NCBI GenBank assembly: GCA_049520515.1
Contig: JBEKPS010000002.1
Span: forward strand, 62,001-126,000
Direction of reading: 5' to 3'
DNA length: 64,000 nucleotides
Source: JAFAMS01 sp049520515
GTDB lineage: Bacteria > Vulcanimicrobiota > Vulcanimicrobiia > Vulcanimicrobiales > Vulcanimicrobiaceae
A program made the position numbers and the translations under genes. The notes below the pieces were generated by a model. That model was not told the origin of the DNA. It searched no databases and saw only the letters and a program-made list of their open reading frames with translations. How positions within the stretch are numbered: the stretch's first letter is position 1; each line of letters begins with the position of its first letter. Of the stretch, positions 54,011 to 63,504 are shown in pieces.

Positions 54011-54760
54011 TCAGTTCTTCAACAACCCGTTCATTTCGGAATCTATGCTGCCCCAAATCGCAGCGTCTTCGTTCGTCCGAATGCCATGGCATACGTTCTT
54101 TATGAAATACTCAGTGCTGCCCGCCGTTCGTACGTAGGATCGAGCGATTTCAGTGGGCGTCGCGTAGCGATCATCCTGCACAGTTGGTTCGTTGGCTGTG
54201 GCTAGTATTATGTCTACCCCAACGGTATCGGACTTGTCTGGCCACGCAAATTGGAAGAAGCCGTCCTCGTTAAGAATAGACGCCGTGTCCGGGCCTCGTA
54301 ATCGTGAGGCAATACCCTCTGTGGAGAGAGCTCGAAAATACTTGGGCCAGTGTTGCCGGATCTCTTCAGCGAGTTTGGTTGCATCGTGGTTTTTGAGCAG
54401 CAATCCAACAACTCCCCAGTCCTTCCAGACACCATTTCCGACAAGGCCTTCGGCCGCCGCAAGGTGGCTGACCTCAGTTTTGAGATCGTCAATAGACGAG
54501 ATCGAACGCTGGCATGGAACAAGAACCGCCAATCCCGGCTCAATACTCTCTGAAAACGTCATCGTATACATGCCGCGGCGGGGACCCGTTGTAGAAAGTC
54601 GTCCATATCGTATTCTAGAAGGGACTCGATGTGCGCGTGCGAGTTCCAACCTTCCCTTTCGCCATGCCTCTCTTCGGTATAGCCCGTCGTCCCAAAGTAA
54701 TGAGCCTATAATCAGAATGCCGACTCGTAAGTTCTCCAAGAACCTCTGCCTCCGCAGCAT
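54011..54760 (-). CDS. Defence-island protein, weakly gamma-glutamylcyclotransferase-like
   Basis: RVGILIIGSLLWDDGLYRREAWRKGRLELARAHRVPSRIRYGRLSTTGPRRGMYTMTFSE resembles the GSLL..G start and following strands of GGCT/BtrG-like folds, but the catalytic Glu cannot be placed. It is the only minus-strand gene in the left half of the island. Start ATG 54760 lacks a good ribosome site; a TTG at 54739 has AGAGG ahead of it. The plus-strand frame across it is Ser/Arg-rich and rejected. Confidence 0.5.
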   Translation of the reverse strand: MLRRQRFLENLRVGILIIGSLLWDDGLYRREAWRKGRLELARAHRVPSRIRYGRLSTTGPRRGMYTMTFSESIEPGLAVLVPCQRSISSIDDLKTEVSHLAAAEGLVGNGVWKDWGVVGLLLKNHDATKLAEEIRQHWPKYFRALSTEGIASRLRGPDTASILNEDGFFQFAWPDKSDTVGVDIILATANEPTVQDDRYATPTEIARSYVRTAGSTEYFIKNVCHGIRTNEDAAIWGSIDSEMNGLLKN

Positions 54761-54841
54761 TTTAGCTAAGCCCGGGGTTCTTAAGTGTTGTCCCGCTTCA
54801 TCGACGATCCTTGGTTTGATTCGCCCGGAGCGTGACGACGG

Positions 54842-56080
54842 ATGCAGACTGTATCACTAAGGCTTCCAGTCGATCCGAAGCTCTTTGAAGATCGCTTTTC
54901 GATACCAGTAAAGCGTGACGCTGCGTGTCGCTTCGCAGGGGAGCTCGAAAAGCTCAACGACGTCGAGACCATAGAAGTGAGCATGAATGATGTCGTCAGA
55001 GCGTCTGCGCGTCATCTCTATGTTGCAGGGAAGTCGCCGAATAATGATGCTCTCGTGGATGGGTGGTTCGAGACGCTCAGATGGCATATCGGCGCCTTCT
55101 GGGACCTTGATCCCGGACGGAGTTCCATCAGCGCAAAGAGCAGCAAGGGCTTGACATTTACGGGCGAACACGGAAAGTTCTCGGCGGAAATGATGGCCGA
55201 GGGCTTCGGAATCAAGTACCTTGAACAAGCAAAGATTGGTGCCAACAGACTTTTCTTCTTCGACGGTGGTAAAGGCGCTCGTCCCGATTATTTGATCGCG
55301 AAGAACGATGCTCAAGCTATAACCGCTGCCGTGTTGCGCGACGGACTCTGCGTGGGGCTGGAAACTCGGGCGCGATCGCTGAAGAATATTCCTGACTGCA
55401 ATGAAGACCTAGGCGCGAAACGTGAGGGATTGTCGCAGCTCGTAGCCGTCTATTTTATCCATGCACCGCCGTACAAGAGTCCAAAAAAAACAGAGCAGCG
55501 CACGCGTCTAATGGTCTTGGACCCCCGGGGGGAAGCCTCTCCACTCGGCATGGCGGAGATATATCTAACATCAGTTTTGCACTATAAAAGAATTACGTCG
55601 CAGATTGGACTTTGGCCCGAGGCAAAAGAACTTAGTCGAATGGAAAAGGAATTAAGGGCGCGCAGAGTTCCGCTACAGGTTGTTTCGAGCGGGACCGGGG
55701 GACCTCGTAGCGTTGGCGCACGCGATCGATTTATCGGAGAGCATAAGTACCGGGGGCGTGATTTCAACAGCATTCTCTTCAGCCTTACTTCTATGTCTAG
55801 AGTCGAAATACAAAGGCATTTGGATGACGATAACCTTGGCATGTCGTTCTTCTACGGCATCCGCACGGATCTCGTCGACGCGATCTGGTCGCGTGACCTT
55901 TCAACGATGTACGAGTTCTTCGACGGCAATCGCCCTAGCGAGGCAAACTTCTCAACTGGTGGGGATGGTGTGGTATGGGGGATTGTCCCAACGGATGATC
56001 AGGAGCGGAAGTACTTGCGCGCTTCTTTGGAATCCCGGCTGAAAAGCGTTGCGTTGAAACTAATGGAGCGCAAGATCTAG
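54842..56080 (+). CDS. Uncharacterised protein, possible PD-(D/E)xK-like nuclease
   Basis: 412 residues, no named family recognised. GARPDYLIAKNDAQA (D149) is followed after 25 residues by CVGLETRARS (E174-T-R176), spacing and setting like a PD-(D/E)xK site with Arg for Lys. It precedes gajA by 123 bases on the same strand and may belong to the system or be an independent restriction factor. The start has no strong ribosome site; ATG 54842 is kept as the first. Confidence 0.5.
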   Translation: MQTVSLRLPVDPKLFEDRFSIPVKRDAACRFAGELEKLNDVETIEVSMNDVVRASARHLYVAGKSPNNDALVDGWFETLRWHIGAFWDLDPGRSSISAKSSKGLTFTGEHGKFSAEMMAEGFGIKYLEQAKIGANRLFFFDGGKGARPDYLIAKNDAQAITAAVLRDGLCVGLETRARSLKNIPDCNEDLGAKREGLSQLVAVYFIHAPPYKSPKKTEQRTRLMVLDPRGEASPLGMAEIYLTSVLHYKRITSQIGLWPEAKELSRMEKELRARRVPLQVVSSGTGGPRSVGARDRFIGEHKYRGRDFNSILFSLTSMSRVEIQRHLDDDNLGMSFFYGIRTDLVDAIWSRDLSTMYEFFDGNRPSEANFSTGGDGVVWGIVPTDDQERKYLRASLESRLKSVALKLMERKI

Positions 56081-56203
56081 CCCTTGGTGCCCTAGTGTCA
56101 TCCTTCAAGGCCATGACGATCTGAGCACGAATCGCCACATCATAACCGGAACTCCCTTTGACAGGTTATCGCGCATCGATAATCGAGCCGGCGTGGAGAG
56201 CAG

Positions 56204-57973
56204 ATGTATCTTTCGACACTGCGCATTAAGGATTTTCGGCGCTTGAGAAATGCCGAGCTGAAGTTTCAGCGTGGGCTTAACGTCATCGTCGGGGAGAACA
56301 ACAGCGGTAAGACGGCGATCGTCGATGCAATTCTCACCGTTCTCAACGATCGACAATCAGAACTCGACGACGTCTTCAAAGAGGGCGAAAAACGGTCCGC
56401 TGGCTTTTCCATTGAGGCATTCTTTGATGGAATGGAGGTCGCCGACGAGGCCGCTTTCGTAGAGGCGCTCGTGCCGAGCGAAACGCCGGGCCAATACCGG
56501 GCGCGTTTATCCGTCAACGTCACTGTAAAGAACCAGGAGCTCTACCGGACCTCTGAGGTAGGTTCGGGCTCAAAAGCCGGCATGTATTATGAAGTACTCA
56601 ACGCGCGTCGTGTCGAGTATCTTCCAGCCTTACGCGACCCGAAATCCACAACGGGCCTCCGGGCCGGCCGTCAATCAAAAATCGCCGGCCTACTCCGTCG
56701 AACATCGTCCGAAGACGAGCAAAAAACTCTTTGTGGAATTGCTGAAACGGCAAACACCGATATGAAGAAGAGCCCAGCCGTTGGTCGCGTAGAGAACATC
56801 GTCCAACAAAACATACGCGACATGAGCGGTCTAGCGTTTCTTCTCGAGACCGATCTAAATTTTGTGATGCCTGACTTTGACAGGCTTGCTGGGCAACTGG
56901 AAGGGCTCGCCGATGGTCTCCCGGCCGTAATGACCGGTTTAGGCTACGGCAACTTAATATATATTGCTACTGTCCTTGGCGACTTGGCACGCGGCAAGGA
57001 TACTGAAAAGCGATATCGCGCCTTAGTTATCGAAGAGCCAGAAGCCCATCTTCATCCGCAACAGCAGATTCTTCTACTGCGCTTCCTTGAGTCGCAGCTG
57101 GCAAACAATTCACGCAACATTCAAGTCTTCGTAACAACCCATTCGCCGATTCTGGCAAGTCAGGTCGCGATGGACTGCCTGCTTCCGTTAATGGATACGA
57201 TCAAGCGGGATGCGGATGACCAGCCCGTCGTGATTACGTGCACGAAGCCTATAAATGTCGCGGCGAACAGTGAAAATGTTGCTCGAATTGCGCAATACCT
57301 CGACGCAACCCGCAGCGAGCTATTCTTCGCTAAGAAGCTCATCCTTGTCGAAGGTGACTCGGAACGCATGTTGCTTCCAGCATTGTTTAAGCATTGGCGC
57401 AAAGAGTCACTAGAGAAAAGCGGCATCACCGTAGTGTCAGTAGCTGGCTTGAACTTCCACTGGTTCGTACCGTTCATCAAGCAGGGTGTGCTCGATATAC
57501 CGGTTGCCATTCTTACTGACGCCGATCGACCAAAGCGAGTGCTGGATAATGAGGAATTGAGTGAATCGGCGTACGTCACTAAACTGAAACTGCTCGTAGA
57601 TAAAGAACCAAACATAGAAGTTTACTTCGGCCAGAAGACCTTCGAATACGATCTGGCTGCTCCGTCGCGAAATAAGGAAGCCATTCTCGGAGCTATCGAA
57701 AGGGTTCGCATCAAAGCCGGCCCTCGGTTTAGGAGCGAATCTTCAGATAGAGTAGGCGCCGGCTTTGCTGCCGCGTTTCAGGAGCAGTTTTTTGCGGACA
57801 AGAGCACCTCCAAGACAGTTTTTGCCGTAGAGCTAGCCCTTCTTCTGGAAGGCGGGATCGATTTCGAAGTTCCAGAGCATATCATCGACGCTTTCGAGCA
57901 CGTTCTGAACGCGAAGGCACCAACTCCTAAAGCGGGCACCGGAAAAGCCAACGGAACGGAAGTCCCGGGCTGA
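56204..57973 (+). CDS. gajA: GajA: OLD-family ATPase/TOPRIM endonuclease of a Gabija system
   Basis: ABC-type ATPase with Walker A GENNSGKT (30-37), Walker B ALVIEEPEAHLHP (E277-E278) and switch H313 (TTHSP). A C-terminal TOPRIM domain follows: E383 (LILVEGDSERMLLP), D439 and D441 (ILTDADRP), K478/E481 (GQKTFEYDL). At 589 residues it matches known GajA. GajA nicks DNA when nucleotide is depleted and assembles with GajB. GGAGAG precedes the ATG. Its TGA is followed directly by the gajB ATG. Confidence 0.92.
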   Translation: MYLSTLRIKDFRRLRNAELKFQRGLNVIVGENNSGKTAIVDAILTVLNDRQSELDDVFKEGEKRSAGFSIEAFFDGMEVADEAAFVEALVPSETPGQYRARLSVNVTVKNQELYRTSEVGSGSKAGMYYEVLNARRVEYLPALRDPKSTTGLRAGRQSKIAGLLRRTSSEDEQKTLCGIAETANTDMKKSPAVGRVENIVQQNIRDMSGLAFLLETDLNFVMPDFDRLAGQLEGLADGLPAVMTGLGYGNLIYIATVLGDLARGKDTEKRYRALVIEEPEAHLHPQQQILLLRFLESQLANNSRNIQVFVTTHSPILASQVAMDCLLPLMDTIKRDADDQPVVITCTKPINVAANSENVARIAQYLDATRSELFFAKKLILVEGDSERMLLPALFKHWRKESLEKSGITVVSVAGLNFHWFVPFIKQGVLDIPVAILTDADRPKRVLDNEELSESAYVTKLKLLVDKEPNIEVYFGQKTFEYDLAAPSRNKEAILGAIERVRIKAGPRFRSESSDRVGAGFAAAFQEQFFADKSTSKTVFAVELALLLEGGIDFEVPEHIIDAFEHVLNAKAPTPKAGTGKANGTEVPG

Positions 57974-59695
57974 ATGCCCTTCGCTCCAACACGCCAGCAG
58001 AGCGCCTTTATAGATGATCCCAACCTTGAATTAGTTTTGGTTGCGTGTCCGGGGAGTGGGAAGACGCATACCTCGGTCCTGCGATTTATTGATCGCTGCA
58101 AGGTTAAGACCAACTATGGAATCGCGCTTCTATCTTTTACGAACACCGCCGTCGACGAGGCCTCGCGCGTCGCTCGGGAAGGTGGAGGCGCTGGTTTGAT
58201 TGGCTACCCAAACGTGATTGAAACGATTGACGCATTCTTCCAACATTACGTTTTCGAGCCTTTCATCAGTGTGACAGTTCCAGATGCTAAGCTGCCGCTT
58301 CAGATTATCGAGGAAGACCGCACATACCCGTCTCTTTCAAAGGACAACGGCTGTAAGGTGCGCGGTCTGACGCCGAACCTGCCTGGACAGTCTTACGGGA
58401 CACCCGTAGATGCATGGGATGTTCGCGCCTCTATCGATTTCGACGGGAACTGGATCTGGCAATACGACGCCGGACGACCCGATCGCTGGACCAACATCGA
58501 AGGCTCACGCGGTCAACTTAAAAATATTCATGTTGGCAAGGCCCGCTGCATCGAGCTAGGGTATGCAACCTTCAACGATGTTCTGCTGTACTGTTTTGAA
58601 CTCCTCAACAGTAGCAAGTTTCGAGTTGCCGATATCGTCGCCCATCGCTTCGGAGAAATCATTGTCGACGAGGCACAAGACACGTCGATGCTCCATCAAG
58701 CTATGCTCAAGATACTGGCCTCTGCGGGAAGTAAGATTTCTTATGTGGGGGATCCGCAGCAGGGCATTTACAGATTTAATCACGCGAATGCGAAATATCT
58801 GGAATACCTTGCTGAGACGAGCCACGTAAAGCATGAGCTTACGGAGAATTACCGCAGCATCAAGGCAGTAGTAGACGTGGTGAACAGTCGCTTCGGAAGG
58901 AAGATGGTTCACAAACGCGAGCGGCGTCATGACCTTTACGGAGCGTATGTCTTTGTCGGCGCCGAAGAGGCGGCGACAGAAGCCTTTGAGTCGTTTCTTG
59001 GAAAGGTGGGCCTTCATGTCAAGGGCGCAACTGTTGTCTCACGACATTGGGATGATCATGGAAAGGCACTTCGCGCCTCTGTCATGGATGGCTGGCGGAC
59101 GGCTTACAAGCATGCATTGACCGCCTGGCAGAGCGAGAGACTCCACAAAGTGGAGCAATCTCTACGTTCGTCAGTCTCCCTTATGCGGCTCGCAATTGAT
59201 GATGATACTCTAAGCGCCATGGACGGAACACGGCTAAAGGAGTTGGCGTGGACGTTTGTCCGATGCGGTGCGTTGCCAGCGCCTAGAGACGACGAAACAC
59301 CTTTCGGCTGGGCGGAAAGGGTGAAGCTTGAGATCACGAAGTTTCTTCTAGAGAGTGACCTGAAGAAGCACTCAAGGTTTGGTCAACGATTTTCAGTCCA
59401 GAAAATATCAGACAGGGGTTCAGCAAAGAAAAAACTTGAAGTTTCACGGCCACCGCTAAGGACGACCGTTGTTCATCGAGTCAAGGGCGAGTCGATCTCG
59501 GGGGTGCTCGTTATTGCTCCGCATGAGCAGCATGCGGCGTGGCTCAAAGAACCGACTAATGAGGATGAACTAGAAGAAAGTAATATCTGTTACGTTGCCT
59601 TTACTCGCGCAGCTGATCTGTTGGTGGTCCAATGCCCCACTGAGGATGTCGCCGCCCGGTGGCGGAAGCACGGATTTAAGAACCTGACCGTGTAG
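57974..59695 (+). CDS. gajB: GajB: UvrD/PcrA-like helicase of a Gabija system
   Basis: Superfamily 1A helicase: Q-motif PTRQQSAFI, Walker A ACPGSGKTHT (24-33), motif Ia LLSFTNTAVDEASRV, motif II VDEAQD (231-236), motif III YVGDPQQGIYRF, motif IV/V HRVKGESISGVLV and motif VI CYVAFTRAADLLVV. Paired directly with an OLD class 2 nuclease this is Gabija, an anti-phage system. 573 residues, as expected. It ends the plus-strand defence unit. Confidence 0.92.
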   Translation: MPFAPTRQQSAFIDDPNLELVLVACPGSGKTHTSVLRFIDRCKVKTNYGIALLSFTNTAVDEASRVAREGGGAGLIGYPNVIETIDAFFQHYVFEPFISVTVPDAKLPLQIIEEDRTYPSLSKDNGCKVRGLTPNLPGQSYGTPVDAWDVRASIDFDGNWIWQYDAGRPDRWTNIEGSRGQLKNIHVGKARCIELGYATFNDVLLYCFELLNSSKFRVADIVAHRFGEIIVDEAQDTSMLHQAMLKILASAGSKISYVGDPQQGIYRFNHANAKYLEYLAETSHVKHELTENYRSIKAVVDVVNSRFGRKMVHKRERRHDLYGAYVFVGAEEAATEAFESFLGKVGLHVKGATVVSRHWDDHGKALRASVMDGWRTAYKHALTAWQSERLHKVEQSLRSSVSLMRLAIDDDTLSAMDGTRLKELAWTFVRCGALPAPRDDETPFGWAERVKLEITKFLLESDLKKHSRFGQRFSVQKISDRGSAKKKLEVSRPPLRTTVVHRVKGESISGVLVIAPHEQHAAWLKEPTNEDELEESNICYVAFTRAADLLVVQCPTEDVAARWRKHGFKNLTV

Positions 59696-59939
59696 CTGAC
59701 GATGTTGCGTAATCGCACGCGATCGCTCTTATGGAAGCCGAGATGGCATCCAACCTCGCCGGATGGTAGATGCGGCAGAGGAGTCGCCAATCGCGTCACG
59801 TGCTCTCCAAGTAAAATGCGTGCCGCGTGTATTGTGATCGGCAGGGCTACGGAATGCTAGATTTAGCGGACTCGGCGCTACGGGAAAATGGGCCCTTTAG
59901 GTCCCGACCTGGACCTTGGATATAGAGATCCTTGCCCAG
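59696..59939. other. Gap between gajB and the HEPN-like gene
   Basis: 244 bases between convergent genes. No gene, tRNA or clear terminator was seen; a weak GGGCCC element is at 59890-59895. Confidence 0.3.
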
Positions 59940-60659
59940 CTACAAGAGGATCTGCTGCGCAAAGGTAACGGCGGACGGGAACAAGCCGCCCAGATCGCGG
60001 CTAAGCCAGATCCGAACCTCTTCAAGCGCTTCCCGCGAGATCCGAAAGTATCCCCAGCCTGGGCCGCCGCTATAGACGTCTCGGCCGAATGACCCTGAGC
60101 CATGCGCTATGGCGTTGCGTTGTTCTTCCAGGCGGGCCCGTTCAGGATCGTTCTTCGCACGGTATAGGCCAAGCGTAAATGGATCTAGTGGATAGGCAGC
60201 TTCAAACGAATCGAAGACGCCTTGGACGCTTTCTGCCCATGTTGTGAGAGTGAAGGGCACGAACTTTGGCGGCCGATCAGGAAGCGGCGGCGGTGGCTTT
60301 GGCGGATGTTGCGTCGCAGTCATCGCGTAAAAGGCCATAAAAGCTGCTTCTACGCACGACAACGCATTGACAATGAAATTAAAAAGGTCGCGCTCTTGAA
60401 AGTAGCGTGGCTCCGCAGGCGACATTTCGGGATTACCTAGTTGGTCCCAAAGCCGTATGTATTGGTCGTTTGACTCCGAACACGCCCTGTAGCGGAAAAC
60501 TACCGAATTCCACGCGCGAACGAAGCGCCCGACACAGTATCTCTTGTGATTGTCTTCCTGATGTCCATCTCTATATTGGTTGAGAATAGAAAGAAGCTGC
60601 TCCCATGCGTCAGGTGGGAAGTCACCGTCGATCGGAAAGCCAATGCTTAAGTCTCGCAT
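59940..60659 (-). CDS. HEPN-like protein, possible RNase
   Basis: The motif EEQRNAIAHG (R181-x4-H186) is the Rx4-6H signature of HEPN RNases, in a mostly helical protein with a Pro-rich linker (residues 118-132). HEPN domains are the effector in many abortive-infection and toxin systems. It lies 23 bases after the 927-residue protein gene on the same strand, so that protein may control it. Some RNxxxH proteins are not nucleases. Confidence 0.6.
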   Translation of the reverse strand: MRDLSIGFPIDGDFPPDAWEQLLSILNQYRDGHQEDNHKRYCVGRFVRAWNSVVFRYRACSESNDQYIRLWDQLGNPEMSPAEPRYFQERDLFNFIVNALSCVEAAFMAFYAMTATQHPPKPPPPLPDRPPKFVPFTLTTWAESVQGVFDSFEAAYPLDPFTLGLYRAKNDPERARLEEQRNAIAHGSGSFGRDVYSGGPGWGYFRISREALEEVRIWLSRDLGGLFPSAVTFAQQILL

Positions 60660-60682
60660 GTTGATCCGGACGAATCGCTTAT

Positions 60683-63466
60683 TTAGGTTTTCGCCGGGAA
60701 TAGACCGTTGAAGCGGACGATGCCCATGTTGACCAGACGATCATTCGTCTTCACAGCCATCACGTAAGCATTCCCTCCGGCTTTAATCGTGGTCGCTAGA
60801 ATCTCTTCTAGCTCCTCGTTGGCCATAAACAACGTACTAAAATTACCAAACGTCATTTCATACAGTGCGTTAGCCGTCAGTTCAGGGTAAATTGCAGCCG
60901 ACGCTCGCAAACCATCGAGGACCTGCGCCTCCAGCGAAATCCGTCCGCGCGTGAGCTTCAATATTTGGACAAGCCTTGTCAGGCGCCATTCATCGGGTAG
61001 CTGCGTAGACTGCGCCCAGATGCCAAAGTTCGATAAGGCACCATATTGCTCATCGGGCGACTTGTCTTCGTATAGAGAAAGGACGAAATCGAGTGCCGCA
61101 ATGCACCGATCGACAAACACTCTATCCAGCGTCTCGTCGGCACTGAGTGCATTGCCGGCCGCCCAGAGCATTCTGCCCACGTCCTCCGCAGCTGCGTCGC
61201 GTACAAACGATTCCAGCGCCGAGTGTCTCAAGTCGATGAGCCCCCGAACGTACGCCGTAAATAAATGGATGCCTAACATCGCGGTAACGTCCCATTTAGC
61301 TCGCTCGAAATCTGCGCTCGCCATTTTGCTTACGGCCGATTCGTAGTGGCCATTTAGGACGCCGTATATTTCATCGTAGGCTCGGTTGTGAACGAGGTAC
61401 GCAGTCCACGCAGCTTCTCCGGGTGGATCTTCGGAGAAGATACGATCAGCGCGCGCTATTGTCCATCCTCTCGACATAGCGAAGATGCCGACGAAGTTTT
61501 CTCCAAACACTGAACGTATCGCTCTTGTAGGGTCGACAGTGCGATCAAGAAAGTGATCGAGTAACTTAAACACTTCGGGCGCGAGTATTTCAAGTTCGAT
61601 ATTATGCGCTCGCGCCTCTAACAGAGCATAGATCCAGCGCGCATAGTCAAAGATTGCGAGCATACCCGCGCCTCGCGCAGAATTCAAGGCGAGTTGCCAA
61701 GGAGGTCCGTAGCCAGAATCTGTCCCATATTTATTGTCTTGCTCTATCGTCGGGTCGGAGTTCTGGACGATCGAAGTGAGCAACTTCCACGCATCGCCGC
61801 GAAATCGAGAAGGCAGCATCTTGGCCTTGAAGAGATCGCTTAATGCAAAAGCGATGGTCTGTTGTACGTGCGCCCAACTCGATCCATCGTCGGATTCATC
61901 GACGCGGGTTTTATCTCGCCTAGGTCGACTTTCGGGAAGACCAACTTTGAGAATACGGACGTACGCGTCGATGTCGAAGCCTGGCTCGTGTACTTTCTGC
62001 CGTAACGCTGAAATTATGTGTCGAACGTAAACTTCGTCCAGAGACGAGACTTCCTCGGCAAGTTTTAGAAACTCGGCAGCGCGCATAGCAACAACGGGCT
62101 CGAGCGATCGTCCCAATCCCTCAGCCGTGTGCTGAAACCATCCCGGTTTTGCGACCCAGCTCTTTAGGTACGAAAGAATCTCGATGGCCGGCATCTGCGC
62201 CATTTCTTCGGTTGATCTTGGAGAGGTAGGACCGACCCAAACTTCGCCTCCGCTTGGCTGCAGATCGTCATGCGCAAAGCGGTCGGAAAGGTCTAAAAAC
62301 TCAGCGCGATCCGCGCCTTCTAAGAACAATTCCAGTGGTTTAAGACCTTCATACAGATCTGCCGATTGTGCGTCGCGGATCGCGTTCTGGAGTTCCTCGC
62401 CGCTAAGGGCCGCGAAGTATTCTCGAAGGAATCCCTCGTCTACAACGGAGGCGTGGATACGCGCAACGATGCCCCTCTGCTCTTGCGGCGTCAGGTTTGG
62501 ATAGAAGTGCGCGAGAGACAGCTCCCGCTCCGCGGCTAGCTCGGGATTACGGAAAAAGTCTTCCTGCGCGAGCAGCAATCGATAGAAGCTATCATCGTCA
62601 AGATCCGTCGCTAACGCAACGGCGATGCGGCGAAAGACATCCGTTGAGCCACGGTTGATGATGTCGTAAACGCGCTCTCGGGAGATGCCACGTTCAGTTA
62701 TGGCCGATCGTGCGCGAAGCAACAGCGAATGTGCTAGATGTTCCTTGACCCCGCTTCCGATGGGTTCTTTGCTGAGATCCTGACTCCAGATGGATGAATA
62801 GTCCCGCCCCGCTTCCACTCCCTCAATGCCGAGTGCATCGCGAAGCAAGCGAACCAGCATCTCCAGGCACCGTTCGGGAATGTGCTCGAACGTACTCCCT
62901 AGCACGCGTTGCAACGCGTAGTCATAGAGCGGATCGCCGATGCGCGATACTGCCCTTATGTGGCGCAGGCCGATTCTCTCCAAGTGTTTGTCGTCGTTCG
63001 GGACGACCGACAGAAGCTCTACACCCAGCTGCAGCGCCGATGCACGTTCCTTTCCCTTTGCAAGATAATCCACGATGTCGAGCATTTTGTATACTATGGA
63101 ATCACCATCGACTCTGGCCCATGAACGCAGGCGCCTTAGTAGAGTCCTTAGGCGATCAACCGGCAGCGAGACGGCAACTTGGCAGAGATCGAAGATAACG
63201 GCCGGATTGTCCGTTTCGATGTCACGCAATAAACGGCTCACTTCGTCGGGAATGGTTGCAGCGACATTGATAAGATAGTAAAGTGGAGGCCAAATTGGAA
63301 ACACGCTTTGCCCATCCACGGTGTAAGTAGATGGCGGATTTGAAAAGACATGGATCTGCTTAAGCTGCTCGAAAAGTTTTGGGTTCGTCAGTCGCTGAAA
63401 GAAGAACAGGCGCTGCTGGGGATCTACAAGCGCTCCGATGTGGTCACGTAGCTCGTCGTTAGTCAT
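60683..63466 (-). CDS. Large helical-repeat protein of a defence island, unknown
   Basis: 927 residues, almost wholly helical, HEAT/TPR-like; no Walker A, TIR, SIR2 or nuclease motif seen. Residues 571-612 (DPTIEQDNKYG..., then LALNSARGAG..IFDYARWI) recall the repeat region of large STAND-type sensors, here with no NTPase in the same chain. A probable sensor or scaffold for the neighbouring HEPN-like protein. A partial gene 38 bases upstream completes the visible operon. Confidence 0.6.
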   Translation of the reverse strand: MTNDELRDHIGALVDPQQRLFFFQRLTNPKLFEQLKQIHVFSNPPSTYTVDGQSVFPIWPPLYYLINVAATIPDEVSRLLRDIETDNPAVIFDLCQVAVSLPVDRLRTLLRRLRSWARVDGDSIVYKMLDIVDYLAKGKERASALQLGVELLSVVPNDDKHLERIGLRHIRAVSRIGDPLYDYALQRVLGSTFEHIPERCLEMLVRLLRDALGIEGVEAGRDYSSIWSQDLSKEPIGSGVKEHLAHSLLLRARSAITERGISRERVYDIINRGSTDVFRRIAVALATDLDDDSFYRLLLAQEDFFRNPELAAERELSLAHFYPNLTPQEQRGIVARIHASVVDEGFLREYFAALSGEELQNAIRDAQSADLYEGLKPLELFLEGADRAEFLDLSDRFAHDDLQPSGGEVWVGPTSPRSTEEMAQMPAIEILSYLKSWVAKPGWFQHTAEGLGRSLEPVVAMRAAEFLKLAEEVSSLDEVYVRHIISALRQKVHEPGFDIDAYVRILKVGLPESRPRRDKTRVDESDDGSSWAHVQQTIAFALSDLFKAKMLPSRFRGDAWKLLTSIVQNSDPTIEQDNKYGTDSGYGPPWQLALNSARGAGMLAIFDYARWIYALLEARAHNIELEILAPEVFKLLDHFLDRTVDPTRAIRSVFGENFVGIFAMSRGWTIARADRIFSEDPPGEAAWTAYLVHNRAYDEIYGVLNGHYESAVSKMASADFERAKWDVTAMLGIHLFTAYVRGLIDLRHSALESFVRDAAAEDVGRMLWAAGNALSADETLDRVFVDRCIAALDFVLSLYEDKSPDEQYGALSNFGIWAQSTQLPDEWRLTRLVQILKLTRGRISLEAQVLDGLRASAAIYPELTANALYEMTFGNFSTLFMANEELEEILATTIKAGGNAYVMAVKTNDRLVNMGIVRFNGLFPAKT

Positions 63467-63504
63467 AAACTGTTTAATTCTTCAAGCGACGCTTCTATGC
63501 GGCG

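Noticed and set aside
54192..54860. 222-residue plus-strand frame
   Set aside because: Low-complexity Ser/Arg/Pro shadow of the minus-strand gene, without domain-like patterns.
56158..56186. gajA promoter TTGACA with TAATCG/GATAAT
   Set aside because: The -35 is perfect but no -10 fits at 16-18 spacing; too weak to list.
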